Notes: generated by a model not told the origin, from the sequence alone. 64,000 nt of DNA from Lachnospiraceae bacterium AM48-27BH (GCA_003478355.1 QUFC01000017.1:3398-67397), one strand, 5' to 3'; counted from the stretch's first letter, positions 9,112-18,565 are shown. A program made the numbers and translations.

Positions 9112-10899
9112 ATGTATCGTTCTCACGTACTGGTCTGCGGCGGAACCGGATGTACTTCCTCCGGAAGCCAGCAGATCATCGAAACTTTAAAAGCAGAGCT
9201 TGAAAAAAACGGACTCTCCAATGAAGTATCCGTTGTCCAGACCGGATGCCACGGGCTGTGTGCCTTAGGCCCCATTATGATCGTCTACCCGGACGCTGCC
9301 TTCTATTCTATGGTAAAAGTAGAAGATATTCCGGAAATTGTAGAGGAACATCTGCTGAAGGGCCGGGTAGTAACCCGTCTGCTCTATAAAGAAACCGTCA
9401 CTCCAAACGGTATCAGGGCATTAAGTGACACCGATTTCTATAAGAAGCAGCACCGGATCGCCCTTCGCAACTGTGGCGTGATCAATCCGGAAATCATCGA
9501 AGAATACATTGGAACCGGCGGTTACCAGGCACTTGGCAAAGTGCTGACCAAGATGACGCCTGATGACGTGATCCAGTGTCTTTTAGATTCCGGTCTGCGT
9601 GGCAGAGGCGGCGGCGGATTTCCAACCGGTCTGAAATGGAAACTGGCTAAGGGCAATGACGCAGACCAGAAATATGTCTGCTGCAACGCCGATGAAGGTG
9701 ACCCGGGTGCCTTTATGGACCGTTCCATTTTAGAGGGTGATCCACACGCAGTCTTAGAGGCTATGGCCATTGCCGGATATGCCATCGGTGCCAGCCAGGG
9801 CTATATCTATGTCCGTGCCGAATACCCAATCGCAGTTCAGCGTCTGCGTATCGCCATTGAACAGGCCAGAGAGATGGAACTGTTAGGCAAAGACATTTTC
9901 GGAACCGGTTTTGATTTTGACATTGACCTTCGTCTGGGTGCAGGTGCTTTCGTCTGCGGCGAGGAAACCGCTCTGATGACCTCCATAGAAGGAAACAGAG
10001 GTGAACCGCGTCCAAGACCTCCATTCCCGGCCCAGAAAGGATTATTCGGAAAACCAACCATTTTAAATAACGTAGAAACTTATGCCAATATCCCACAGAT
10101 CATCTTAAACGGTCCGGAGTGGTTTGCTTCCATGGGCACTGAAAAATCCAAAGGAACCAAGGTATTTGCTTTAGGCGGCAAGATCCACAATACCGGTCTG
10201 GTAGAAATTCCTATGGGAACCACGCTTCGTGAAGTTATCGAAGAGATCGGCGGCGGCATCCCAAACGGCAAAAAGTTCAAGGCGGCGCAGACCGGCGGAC
10301 CTTCCGGCGGCTGTATCCCGGCAGAACATTTTGATATCCCGATCGACTACGATAACCTGATCTCCATCGGCTCCATGATGGGCTCCGGCGGTCTGATCGT
10401 CATGGATGAAACAGACTGTATGGTAGATATCGCCAAATTTTTCCTGGAATTCACCGTGGAAGAATCCTGCGGCAAATGTACGCCTTGCCGTGTGGGCACC
10501 AAGCGTATGTTAGAAATCCTGACCAAGATCACCAAAGGCCAGGCAACGATGGAAGACTTAGATAAGTTAGAGGAGCTTTGCTACTATATTAAAGAGAATT
10601 CCCTGTGTGGACTGGGACAGACCGCTCCAAACCCGGTACTTTCCACTCTGCATTATTTCCGTGACGAATACGAGGCACATATCAAAGAGAAGCGTTGTCC
10701 AGCCGGTGTCTGCAAGGCTCTGCTCTCTTACCACATTGATTCGTCCAAATGTAAGGGCTGTACGCTCTGTGCCAGAAACTGTCCAAACAGCGCCATCATC
10801 GGTACCGTCCGCAATCCGCACATCATCGACCAGGAGAAATGTATCAAGTGCGGAGCCTGCATGGAAAAATGTAAATTCGGCGCCATCTACAAAAAGTAA
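9112..10899 (+). CDS. hndC: bifurcating hydrogenase, NuoF-like flavoprotein subunit
   Basis: NAD(H)- and FMN-binding subunit, 595 aa, the presumed bifurcation site. An N-terminal thioredoxin-like [2Fe-2S] domain carries CGGTGC and CHGLC. The NuoF core has the glycine-rich FMN/NAD motif GRGGGGFPTGLKW (about residues 163-175), CNADEGDPGAFMDR and GAGAFVCGEETAL. The N3-type [4Fe-4S] site is ESCGKCTPCRVG. Two C-terminal [4Fe-4S] ferredoxin motifs follow: CKGCTLCARNCP and CIKCGACMEKC. This is the full HydB/HndC architecture. GGAGG upstream supports the start. Confidence 0.95.
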   Translation: MYRSHVLVCGGTGCTSSGSQQIIETLKAELEKNGLSNEVSVVQTGCHGLCALGPIMIVYPDAAFYSMVKVEDIPEIVEEHLLKGRVVTRLLYKETVTPNGIRALSDTDFYKKQHRIALRNCGVINPEIIEEYIGTGGYQALGKVLTKMTPDDVIQCLLDSGLRGRGGGGFPTGLKWKLAKGNDADQKYVCCNADEGDPGAFMDRSILEGDPHAVLEAMAIAGYAIGASQGYIYVRAEYPIAVQRLRIAIEQAREMELLGKDIFGTGFDFDIDLRLGAGAFVCGEETALMTSIEGNRGEPRPRPPFPAQKGLFGKPTILNNVETYANIPQIILNGPEWFASMGTEKSKGTKVFALGGKIHNTGLVEIPMGTTLREVIEEIGGGIPNGKKFKAAQTGGPSGGCIPAEHFDIPIDYDNLISIGSMMGSGGLIVMDETDCMVDIAKFFLEFTVEESCGKCTPCRVGTKRMLEILTKITKGQATMEDLDKLEELCYYIKENSLCGLGQTAPNPVLSTLHYFRDEYEAHIKEKRCPAGVCKALLSYHIDSSKCKGCTLCARNCPNSAIIGTVRNPHIIDQEKCIKCGACMEKCKFGAIYKK

Positions 10900-10914
10900 G
10901 GGAGGACAATCAGA

Positions 10915-12657
10915 ATGGATACAATCAAAGTCAAAATTAACGGCATAGAAGTATGCGCCCCAAAGGGCTCTACCATCCTGGAAGCGGCCCGTCTGGCCCA
11001 TATTGAGATTCCCACTCTCTGTTTTCTGAAGGAGATCAACGAGATCGGCGCCTGCCGCATCTGCGTGGTGGAAGTGAAAGGAGCCAGAAGCCTGGTGGCA
11101 TCCTGTGTATACCCCATCAGTGAAGGCATGGAAATTAAAACCAACTCCCCAAAGGTACTGGATTCCCGCCGGAAAACCCTGCAGCTTCTGCTCTCCAACC
11201 ATGAACGCAAATGTCTTTCCTGCGTGCGGAGCGGTAACTGTGAGCTTCAGCAGCTGGCGAAAGAACTGGGCGTAGAAGACGAGAATTATTATGACGGCGA
11301 GAAAACACCGTCCTGCATCGATGATAGCGCGATCCATATGATCCGCGATAACAGCAAGTGTATCCTCTGCCGCCGCTGTACTGCTGTCTGCGAAAAAGTC
11401 CAGGGAATCGGTGTCATCGGAGCCAACAACCGTGGTTTCCACACCACCATTGGTTCTGCGTTTGAAATGGGTCTGGGAGAGACCTCCTGTGTTTCCTGCG
11501 GACAGTGTATTGCAGTCTGCCCGACCGGCGCACTTCAGGAAAAATCCCAGGTGGATGAAGTTCTTGCTGCCATTGCCGACCCATCTAAGCATGTGATCGT
11601 CCAGACAGCCCCGGCTGTCCGCGCTGCTCTGGGAGAGGAATTTGGCTATCCAATTGGCACCAATGTAGAAGGCAAAATGGCGGCTGCCCTGCGCCGGATC
11701 GGTTTTGATGGCGTTTTTGACACCAATTTCAGTGCAGATCTGACCATTATGGAAGAAGCCCACGAATTTTTAGACCGTGTGCAGAACGGCGGTGTTCTTC
11801 CGCTGATCACCTCCTGTTCTCCAGGATGGATCAAATACTGCGAACACTATTTCCCGGATATGACCGAGAACTTATCCAGCTGCAAATCTCCTCAGCAGAT
11901 GTTCGGCGCCATCGCCAAATCCTACTATGCTGAAAAAATGGGATTAAAACCAGAGGACATTGTCTCTGTCTCCATCATGCCATGTACTGCCAAGAAATTC
12001 GAGATCCAGAGACCAGACGAGGCTGCTAACGGTGTTCCGGACGTGGACTACTCCCTGACTACCAGAGAACTGGCCCGGATGATCCGCAAAGTGGGACTGC
12101 GCTTTACCACACTTCCAGACGAGGGCTTTGACTCCCCACTGGGTCTTGGAACCGGCGCCGCTGTGATCTTCGGTACTACCGGAGGCGTCATGGAAGCAGC
12201 GCTCAGAACTGCGGTTGAAACTTTGACTGGCGAAGAGCTGGCATCCCTGGATTTCAATGACGTCCGCGGCATGGAAGGCATCAAAGAGGCCACCTATCCG
12301 GTTGCCGGCATGGAGATCAAGGTTGCTGTGGCTTCTGGTCTTGGAAATGCGAAAAAATTATTAGAAATGGTAAAATCCGGTGAACGCACCTACCACTTCA
12401 TCGAGATCATGGGCTGCCCAGGCGGCTGCATCAACGGCGGCGGTCAGCCGCAACAGCCGGGCTACATCCGCAATACTGTAAATATCCGCGCATTAAGAGC
12501 CAGTGTTCTGTATCAGTCCGATAAAGAGAACCCGATCCGCAAATCTCATGAGAATCCGGCAATTAAGGAATTGTATGAGACTTACCTTGGTGAACCGGGA
12601 AGTGAGAAGGCGCATCATCTGCTGCATACTTCTTATGTGAAACGGACGATCAATTAG
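10915..12657 (+). CDS. hndD: [FeFe] hydrogenase catalytic subunit (group A, bifurcating)
   Basis: Catalytic subunit, 580 aa, which makes or oxidises H2. It has an N-terminal [2Fe-2S] domain (CFLKEINEIGACRICVVEV), a His-ligated [4Fe-4S] site (HERKCLSC...C), and two [4Fe-4S] motifs (CILCRRCTAVC and CVSCGQCIAVCPTGA). H-cluster ligands are L1 TSCSPGW, L2 MPCTAKKFE and L3 EIMGCPGGCINGGG, followed by the small-subunit-type tail. The residue after the L1 cysteine is Ser where well-studied enzymes such as CpI have the proton-relay Cys. The last gene of the operon, it is followed by a long hairpin. Confidence 0.95.
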   Translation: MDTIKVKINGIEVCAPKGSTILEAARLAHIEIPTLCFLKEINEIGACRICVVEVKGARSLVASCVYPISEGMEIKTNSPKVLDSRRKTLQLLLSNHERKCLSCVRSGNCELQQLAKELGVEDENYYDGEKTPSCIDDSAIHMIRDNSKCILCRRCTAVCEKVQGIGVIGANNRGFHTTIGSAFEMGLGETSCVSCGQCIAVCPTGALQEKSQVDEVLAAIADPSKHVIVQTAPAVRAALGEEFGYPIGTNVEGKMAAALRRIGFDGVFDTNFSADLTIMEEAHEFLDRVQNGGVLPLITSCSPGWIKYCEHYFPDMTENLSSCKSPQQMFGAIAKSYYAEKMGLKPEDIVSVSIMPCTAKKFEIQRPDEAANGVPDVDYSLTTRELARMIRKVGLRFTTLPDEGFDSPLGLGTGAAVIFGTTGGVMEAALRTAVETLTGEELASLDFNDVRGMEGIKEATYPVAGMEIKVAVASGLGNAKKLLEMVKSGERTYHFIEIMGCPGGCINGGGQPQQPGYIRNTVNIRALRASVLYQSDKENPIRKSHENPAIKELYETYLGEPGSEKAHHLLHTSYVKRTIN

Positions 12658-12681
12658 AAGAATCTGTAGTCGTAAACATTC

Positions 12682-12757
12682 AAAACGCTCAGGTCTTCGG
12701 ATCAGGTTACCCGATGTATCGTGCATCTGGTAACCCTGTCCAAAGCCTGAGCGTTTT
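12682..12757. terminator. long bidirectional hairpin terminator between convergent hydrogenase operons
   Basis: A 76-base imperfect hairpin. Outer arms AAAACGCTCAGG and CCTGAGCGTTTT are perfect, and an inner GGTTACC pair continues the stem. A-runs and T-runs on both sides suit termination from either strand. Confidence 0.75.
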
Positions 12758-12793
12758 ATTATGCCAATATTACCTTTTCAATCTCCTGATCCA

Positions 12794-13972
12794 TCAAAAA
12801 TATGTAACAATAACCTTCTTTCCCATCTCTTCCATCGTGCCCCGGATCTGCTCCACCAGATTCTGTCTGACTCCCAGATCAAACGGCAGCTCCGGATTCT
12901 GATAGGCCGGATTAACTGCCTTTCCCACATACAGATGCAGTTCCGTACACTCCTCAATCAGCATCTTCGCCACCATAGATCCGCCATTTCCCCGGTCCAG
13001 TTCCTCAAAAAACTCTTCTGAAACCGTCTCATTCTTCACGTACCGCTTTAACAGACTTAATGTCCGGTTCAAGGTCAGCACACCCTCTGTCACCAGATCA
13101 ATCCCGTCAATAAAGGAAATAGGCGGAATCTCCGGATCTTCATGATCATACGATATATCCAGACTGCGCTTTAACACCCTGGAGACAATGGCGGCGCTGG
13201 TTCCACCGCAGACGATCCTTCTGGCATCCTCGTCCTCCATAAATGCCCGCACCATAGCTTCATCCTCCTCCGGATGCTCCGCAGGTCCCGTCATCAGATG
13301 CACCGGACGCCCTTCAATGATCCGCATACAGGCGACCGTCGTGTCATCCCCCGGCCGGAACAGATACAGCTCATCACAGGCATGGCAGAGCACATTAGCC
13401 AGGCGGGAGGCCGATACCGTCAAAGCCGCCTGCTTCACCGCATACGCTGCGATATCTTCCCACTGCCATCCATAATTCAATAACTGCCCCGCTCCCGCAT
13501 TGATGGTGCCGTCGCTCATCAGGATCATCACATCCCCTTTCCGGGCCTGGAACCGGTACTCATTGATCTTTTTTCCCTTAATCTCCCTGAGATTTCGTGG
13601 AATCTCCATCAGTTCCCCATCCCGGATAAAAATACACCCTGGATTGTCAAACTCCACCAGATATGCTGCCCCATCGTGGGACACCTGCAAAATACTGAAT
13701 GTGGAATACGCTACCTGCCTCTCCTGGCAGATAGGCAGTGTCTCCACGATAGTTTCCACACATTCCTCCAATGTCGCTCCATTTAAGAACATGGTTCCCA
13801 GTATTTTAGAGGTCAGTGTGGATAAAATATTGGCCTTAACCCCACTTCCCATGCCATCTGCCAGAATCAGAATATCAGAATCCTCCGTTTTCAGGATCTC
13901 CACCTTGTCCCCGCAAAGCACCTCAGAAAATTTATTCAGACTTTTATATGCCACATCTACCTGAATTCCCAT
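12794..13972 (-). CDS. SpoIIE-type PP2C serine phosphatase, linked to sensory hydrogenase
   Basis: Cytoplasmic PPM-fold protein phosphatase, 392 aa. Metal-binding motifs are ADGMGSG (about residues 38-44), MSDGTINAG (about 155-163) and GDDTTV (about 209-214). A C-terminal region of about 170 residues beyond the phosphatase fold is unassigned. Its ATG overlaps the TGA of the upstream hydrogenase-like gene by one base (TGATG), so translation is coupled. Pairing with a PAS-containing hydrogenase matches the phosphatase-linked putative sensory hydrogenases (group C3 of HydDB). The target of dephosphorylation is not visible here. Confidence 0.85.
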   Translation of the reverse strand: MGIQVDVAYKSLNKFSEVLCGDKVEILKTEDSDILILADGMGSGVKANILSTLTSKILGTMFLNGATLEECVETIVETLPICQERQVAYSTFSILQVSHDGAAYLVEFDNPGCIFIRDGELMEIPRNLREIKGKKINEYRFQARKGDVMILMSDGTINAGAGQLLNYGWQWEDIAAYAVKQAALTVSASRLANVLCHACDELYLFRPGDDTTVACMRIIEGRPVHLMTGPAEHPEEDEAMVRAFMEDEDARRIVCGGTSAAIVSRVLKRSLDISYDHEDPEIPPISFIDGIDLVTEGVLTLNRTLSLLKRYVKNETVSEEFFEELDRGNGGSMVAKMLIEECTELHLYVGKAVNPAYQNPELPFDLGVRQNLVEQIRGTMEEMGKKVIVTYF

Positions 13973-15705
13973 CAGCGAACCTCACTTTCACTGCCATCCT
14001 CCAACAGAGAACGGCACAGCCTGGTCAATGTGGTCTTTGTCTCTGCGGTCGTTTCCCCCAATAGTCCGGCAATTTCCTGGGCCACCATCATCTGTTTATG
14101 GATCACCTTCTGCGCCAGGTCAATGGTATCCAGCTTCTTCTCATACTCCTCCCGCAGCTGCTCCTCTTCCCTGGTAATGTCAATAAATGTCGCCAGCACC
14201 GCATCCTCCTTCTCTATGTATACAATATTCTGAAGAGTGGAGAGATGGTATTCCGAATAAGTCACTTTCTTGCCATGGATATTCTGATGTGTATCATAAA
14301 CCCACTGGAAATCCACCGGATCAATAAATTCATACAGATACATTTCCAGTGCCTCTGCCCTGGTTTTTCCGAAATATTTCTCACCCACGCTGGAATATTC
14401 CATGATCTTCATGTCCTTATCCACGATCAGAACAATGTTTGGCGAAGTCTCCATCACCAGATTAGACAGGGATTCTGCCTTATCATGCATATACGGAATG
14501 CACATATTCAGCTCCGCCTTCTTCTGGAACACTGCTACCGCCTTGTCACGGCAGGACGAATAACCGCAGGCACCGCAATTTAACTCATCCTTCGGTCCAT
14601 GTTTTCCGATTTTAGCCAGAATCTCCCGTATCTGCTCCTCTGTCGGCTTCTGTTCCACTGGCGAACGGTCCATATATGCCTTGTGAAGCTTCACGCCTTC
14701 TGCCATATCACAGGCAGCTGCCTCTTCTACCGGCTCTTTTGCAATGGTCTCCTCCATATCCAGTTTCACCTTAAACCGGGAAATGGAGCGGTCTTCCACC
14801 GTTGGCCCTTTGATGCAGCCGCCGGAGCAGCTGTTCATCTCGATAAAGCAGCCGTTAATCTCGCCCCGCACCATGCTCTCACATAAATCAATGCAGTTGC
14901 GGATACCATGGACATAAAATTTGCGGTAATGATCCACCTGTTTTTCTGTAGCAAGAACGGAGTTTACCACCCCGTTCGTCACCGGATACAGCCGGTTTAC
15001 CTTCGGATCGATCCGTTCCAATGGTTCAGCCTCACACTCCTGGATCTCAATCTGCTCCTGTTTCAGCCAGCTTTCTACCTCTTGGAAATTCAGTACCGCA
15101 TCAATACAGTCATTATGCCGCAGATCCATGGATTCTTTCTTCTTGGCGATACACGGACCTAAAAATACCACCTTCGTATCTGCTCCATACTCCTTCTTCA
15201 GAAGGCGCCCATGGGCGATCATCGGTGAGACCACAGGCGCCAGATACGGCACCAGCTTTGGATAATAGATCTCGATCAGATCATTGACACTTGGGCAACA
15301 GGTGGTAATAATATTCTCCATGGTTCCCTGCTCCAGAAGAGCTGCATACTCTCTTGTCACCAGAACGGCCCCCTCGGACGTCTCCCGCACATCCGCAAAT
15401 CCCAGTTTTTTCAGGGCTGCTTTCACCTGACCCGGCTCCTTGAATTTCAAAAGCCCCATATAGGATGGCGCCATAGATACCACCACCCGGTCCCCATCTG
15501 CCAGAAAGCCTCTGACCCGTTCCAGGTCACTGACCAGAGTTTTGGCAGACTGTGGACAGATCTGCAGACAGGTTCCACATAAAATACACCGGTCCTCCAT
15601 GATCTCCGCCCTGCCATCCCGGATCATGATCGCCTTTACTTCACAGTTACGGATACATTTGTAACAGTGCTTGCATCTGGACGCTTTTAAATCGATGATT
15701 CCCAT
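13972..15705 (-). CDS. putative sensory [FeFe] hydrogenase with PAS domain (HydS-like, group C)
   Basis: Predicted H2- or redox-sensing protein, 577 aa. Two [4Fe-4S] motifs lie at the N-terminus (CKHCYKCIRNC and CILCGTCLQICP). The H-cluster domain keeps all four ligand cysteines: L1 TTCCPSVND, L2 GPCIAKKKE and L3 EMNSCSGGCIKGP. A small Fe-S domain (CGACGYSSC with a distal C, about residues 375-405) precedes a PAS domain (about 410-520) and a C-terminal coiled coil. It lacks the extended catalytic ferredoxin modules and is fused to a signalling domain, so sensing rather than turnover is inferred. The start at 15705 is chosen for GGGGGTC six bases upstream; 15720 is possible. Confidence 0.85.
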   Translation of the reverse strand: MGIIDLKASRCKHCYKCIRNCEVKAIMIRDGRAEIMEDRCILCGTCLQICPQSAKTLVSDLERVRGFLADGDRVVVSMAPSYMGLLKFKEPGQVKAALKKLGFADVRETSEGAVLVTREYAALLEQGTMENIITTCCPSVNDLIEIYYPKLVPYLAPVVSPMIAHGRLLKKEYGADTKVVFLGPCIAKKKESMDLRHNDCIDAVLNFQEVESWLKQEQIEIQECEAEPLERIDPKVNRLYPVTNGVVNSVLATEKQVDHYRKFYVHGIRNCIDLCESMVRGEINGCFIEMNSCSGGCIKGPTVEDRSISRFKVKLDMEETIAKEPVEEAAACDMAEGVKLHKAYMDRSPVEQKPTEEQIREILAKIGKHGPKDELNCGACGYSSCRDKAVAVFQKKAELNMCIPYMHDKAESLSNLVMETSPNIVLIVDKDMKIMEYSSVGEKYFGKTRAEALEMYLYEFIDPVDFQWVYDTHQNIHGKKVTYSEYHLSTLQNIVYIEKEDAVLATFIDITREEEQLREEYEKKLDTIDLAQKVIHKQMMVAQEIAGLLGETTAETKTTLTRLCRSLLEDGSESEVR

Positions 15706-15807
15706 AAATTTGACCCCCATATGTATATTTGATACCGTTTATTTCTTTGCGTTTTCGCCATGCGTATTCACTTTGTTTGCTTCGCACTTTACGCCATGTT
15801 CATTCAT

Positions 15808-15830
15808 AAGATGCCGTAAAACGGCATCTT
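15808..15830. repeat. short perfect hairpin, 10-bp stem
   Basis: AAGATGCCGT and ACGGCATCTT flank a 3-base loop in the leader of the sensory hydrogenase gene. The function is unknown. Confidence 0.6.
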
Positions 15831-15854
15831 ATTTCATGTCGGGCTGCGCCCTAT

Positions 15855-15919
15855 AGAAGTCAACCTGTGAGAAGTCCTTTGTGAGCAAGCTCCCACGGGC
15901 TTCTCACAGGTTGACTTCT
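15855..15919. repeat. 65-bp palindrome with perfect 20-bp arms in a divergent promoter region
   Basis: Arms 15855-15874 and 15900-15919 are perfect inverted copies around a 25-base loop. The loop itself contains a small GTGAG/CCCAC-like partial pair. It lies between the divergent sensory-hydrogenase and ABC transporter genes. It may be a palindromic repeat element or a regulatory RNA fold. The rest of 15706-16057 shows only a TATAAT at 15983-15988, a possible -10 for the plus-strand operon. Confidence 0.7.
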
Positions 15920-16057
15920 GCATGGCTTTGCTATTATCATTATCTCATGTAACCCGCTATTTATCAATTTGAATTTCTGTGTTATAATGGCGATGGCCGC
16001 GCTAATCTGAAAGAATTTTCTAACAGAAAAGGCGGTACAGAAAGAGAGGAATCATTC

Positions 16058-17155
16058 ATGAAAAAAACACTTGCAATGCTCATGGCATGTGCCATGACCG
16101 CAGCGTCTCTGGCTGGATGCGCTCCCGCAGACAAGACTCAGACCACCGCTGCCACTGAAACTGCCGCACCGGAGACTTCCGCCGCAGAAACCACTGCTGA
16201 AGAGACCACAGCTGAGACAACTGCAGAAGCAGCTTCCACAAAAGGCGCTTCTGACGAGGCCGTTCTTCACATCGGCTCTTTAAAGGGGCCAACCACCATG
16301 GGTCTGGTATCCCTGATGGACAAGGCTTCTAAGGGCGAATCCGAAGGCTCTTACGACTTTACTATGGTAACCGACGCTTCCGAACTGGCTGCACAGATGG
16401 TATCCGGCGACCTGGACATCGCACTGGTTCCAGCTAACCTGGCAAGCATCCTGTATCAGAAGACCAAGCAGGGCGTAGAGGTGATCGATATCAACACCCT
16501 GGGCGTTCTCTACGTGGCTGCCGCTGATGATTCTATCCAGAGCATCGCTGATTTAAAGGGCAAAACCTTATATATGACCGGAAAAGGAACTACTCCGGAT
16601 TATGTACTCCAGTATTTATTAAGTGCGAACGGTATGACTTCCGATGATCTGACCATCGAATATAAATCTGAGGCTGCTGAGGTAGCTGCTGTCTTAAAGG
16701 AACAGACAGATGCCATCGGCTTACTGCCGCAGCCTTTCGTAACCGTCGCCATGGCACAGAACGAGAATCTGAAAATGGTCTTAAATCTTACAGAAGAATG
16801 GGAAAAGACACAGCCGGAAAATGGCAGCGCCCTGGTGACCGGCGTTACCGTATGCCGCAAGGACGTGCTCGAGGATCAGGCTGACGCAGTTGATACTTTC
16901 TTAAAAGAGCATGAAGCATCTGCCGCATTTGCCAATGCCAATGTAGAAGAAACCGCCCAGTTAGTGGCTGATGCCGGAATCATCGAGAAAGCTCCGATCG
17001 CCGCAAAAGCAATCCCTTACTGCAGCATCACTTACATTGATGGCACAGATATGCAGACCAAGGTATCCGGTTACTTAAGCGTACTGTTTGACCAGGACCC
17101 GTCCTCCATCGGCGGACAGCTTCCTGACGAAGGATTCTATTATATTCATGAATAA
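16058..17155 (+). CDS. NitT/TauT-type ABC transporter substrate-binding lipoprotein
   Basis: Lipid-anchored binding protein, 365 aa. The signal peptide ends at the lipobox SLAGCAP (Cys at about residue 21). A Thr/Ala/Glu linker runs to about residue 65, followed by a two-domain periplasmic-binding fold with the IADLKGKTLYMTGKGTTPDY segment typical of NMT1/TauT-like proteins. A GAGAGGA Shine-Dalgarno precedes the start. It is the first gene of a three-gene operon and overlaps the permease by eight bases. The substrate is unknown. Sulfonates, pyrimidines and metal chelates are all possible in this family. Confidence 0.85.
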   Translation: MKKTLAMLMACAMTAASLAGCAPADKTQTTAATETAAPETSAAETTAEETTAETTAEAASTKGASDEAVLHIGSLKGPTTMGLVSLMDKASKGESEGSYDFTMVTDASELAAQMVSGDLDIALVPANLASILYQKTKQGVEVIDINTLGVLYVAAADDSIQSIADLKGKTLYMTGKGTTPDYVLQYLLSANGMTSDDLTIEYKSEAAEVAAVLKEQTDAIGLLPQPFVTVAMAQNENLKMVLNLTEEWEKTQPENGSALVTGVTVCRKDVLEDQADAVDTFLKEHEASAAFANANVEETAQLVADAGIIEKAPIAAKAIPYCSITYIDGTDMQTKVSGYLSVLFDQDPSSIGGQLPDEGFYYIHE

Positions 17156-17939
17156 TTGGAAAAAACTATCGATCATTCTTTTATGGCTTGGAATCTGGCA
17201 GATCACTGCCACATTCATCCATAATCCCATCATGCTTGTAGGGCCCATAGAGGCCCTGCAGACCCTGTGGTGGTTATTGCCCTCCGGTGATTTCTGGATC
17301 TCTATTTATCAATCATTTTTGCGGATCAGCATCGGATTTTTAACTGCATTTATGATTGGTCTGCTTCTTGGCAGCCTTGCATACCACATTCCCTTTGTGA
17401 AAGAGCTTCTGGAGCCTCCTATGCTCTTTTTCAAATCCGTTCCCGTGGCATCCTTTGTGATCCTCGCCCTGATCTGGGCCGGTTCCCGCAACCTTTCCAT
17501 TTTCATTGCTTTTATCGTTGTTCTCCCGGTGATCTATGTCAATACCATCTCCGGACTGGAAAGCACCGATCAAAAGCTTCTGGAAATGGCAGCGATATTC
17601 CGGCTTCCACTTTGGAAAAGAGTTCGTTTCATCTATCTGCCGGCACTGGTTCCTTACCTTCTCAGTGCCTGCCGCACTGCACTGGGCATGAGCTGGAAAT
17701 CCGGTGTTGCCGCTGAGGTGATCGGTCTTCCAGATCATTCCATCGGAGAACGTCTGTATCTGTCTAAGATCTATCTGGAAACAGCCGATCTCTTTGCCTG
17801 GACACTGGTGATCATCACCATCAGTGCCTTATTTGAACGCATTGTGTTATATTTGATTTCCAGACTATGCCCGCCTTCCGCGGACACCTTACTGAAAGGA
17901 GAATCCTCCCGTGAAACTGCAGATCGATCATCTGTCTAA
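17148..17939 (+). CDS. NitT/TauT-type ABC transporter permease
   Basis: Membrane subunit of 263 aa with about six helices. It has the BPD_transp_1 core, and the EAA-like loop LLEMAAIFRLPLWKRVRFIY lies at about residues 143-162. The start at 17148 (MNNWKK) overlaps the binding-protein gene by eight bases. A longer reading from 17088 would lie inside that gene and lacks a better ribosome site. It overlaps the ATPase gene by 29 bases. Confidence 0.88.
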   Translation: MNNWKKLSIILLWLGIWQITATFIHNPIMLVGPIEALQTLWWLLPSGDFWISIYQSFLRISIGFLTAFMIGLLLGSLAYHIPFVKELLEPPMLFFKSVPVASFVILALIWAGSRNLSIFIAFIVVLPVIYVNTISGLESTDQKLLEMAAIFRLPLWKRVRFIYLPALVPYLLSACRTALGMSWKSGVAAEVIGLPDHSIGERLYLSKIYLETADLFAWTLVIITISALFERIVLYLISRLCPPSADTLLKGESSRETADRSSV

Positions 17940-18482
17940 ACATTTCGGAGACCTTACGGTTTTCGATCAGCTTTCCCTAACGATGGAAAGCGGAAACATC
18001 TACTGTCTGATGGCCCCATCCGGCAAAGGAAAAACCACCCTTTTCCGGATCCTCATGGGCTTTGAACATGCAGACAGCGGCCAGATCACAGGCCTGAACC
18101 ACGCCCGCATCAGCGCAGTATTCCAGGAGGACCGCCTCTGTGAAGCATTTACCCCTCTGGATAATGTATACATGGCTGCAGCCCCGGCTTTCACGAAAGC
18201 CCAGATCCGCAAAGAGCTCCTGGCACTTCTTCCCGAAGATGCGCTAAACCGTCCCGTCTGCACCCTGAGCGGTGGACAAAAGCGCCGTACCGCCATCTGC
18301 CGCGCTCTCTGTGCACCCTTTGACCTGCTGATCATGGATGAACCATTTACCGGGCTGGATGAAGACACCAGGCTTGAAGTGATCCAATACATCAAAAAAA
18401 AGAGCGCCGGGAGCTTACGCTCCTCAGCACTCATCAGCAATCCGATATCAACGCCCTCGGCGGTATCCTGATTCACCTGTAA
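17911..18482 (+). pseudogene. NitT/TauT-type ABC transporter ATPase, frameshifted near the 3' end
   Basis: ATPase partner. Walker A reads APSGKGKTT (with Lys for the usual Ser/Cys), followed by signature LSGGQKRR and Walker B LLIMDEPFTGLD. The GTG start has GGAG upstream. The frame is lost at a run of eight A (about 18393-18400). Adding one A gives KKKERRELTLLSTHQQSDINALGG with the expected switch His and a stop at 18480-18482. The total is then 190 aa, shorter than most SsuB-type ATPases but with all motifs. A homopolymer miscall is the simplest explanation. tRNA-Leu follows convergently, three bases on. Confidence 0.8.
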
Positions 18483-18484
18483 AC

Positions 18485-18565
18485 TGCGGGCAACAGGACT
18501 TGAACCTGCACGTCGGGGACACCAGAACCTAAATCTGGCGCGTCTGCCAATTCCGCCATGCCCGC
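18485..18565 (-). tRNA. tRNA-Leu (anticodon TAG)
   Basis: 81 nt. The 7-bp acceptor stem pairs GCGGGCA with TGCCCGC, discriminator A, and CCA is not encoded. The D arm, the anticodon stem CCAGA/TCTGG with loop TTTAGGT (anticodon TAG), a class II variable arm and the GGTTCAAGTCC T arm are all visible. Confidence 0.93.

Noticed and set aside
10567..11763. Open minus-strand frame of 398 codons
   Set aside because: It is antisense to the hydrogenase subunits, which have full motif support. It shows no ribosome site or recognisable domain and is a shadow of codon bias.
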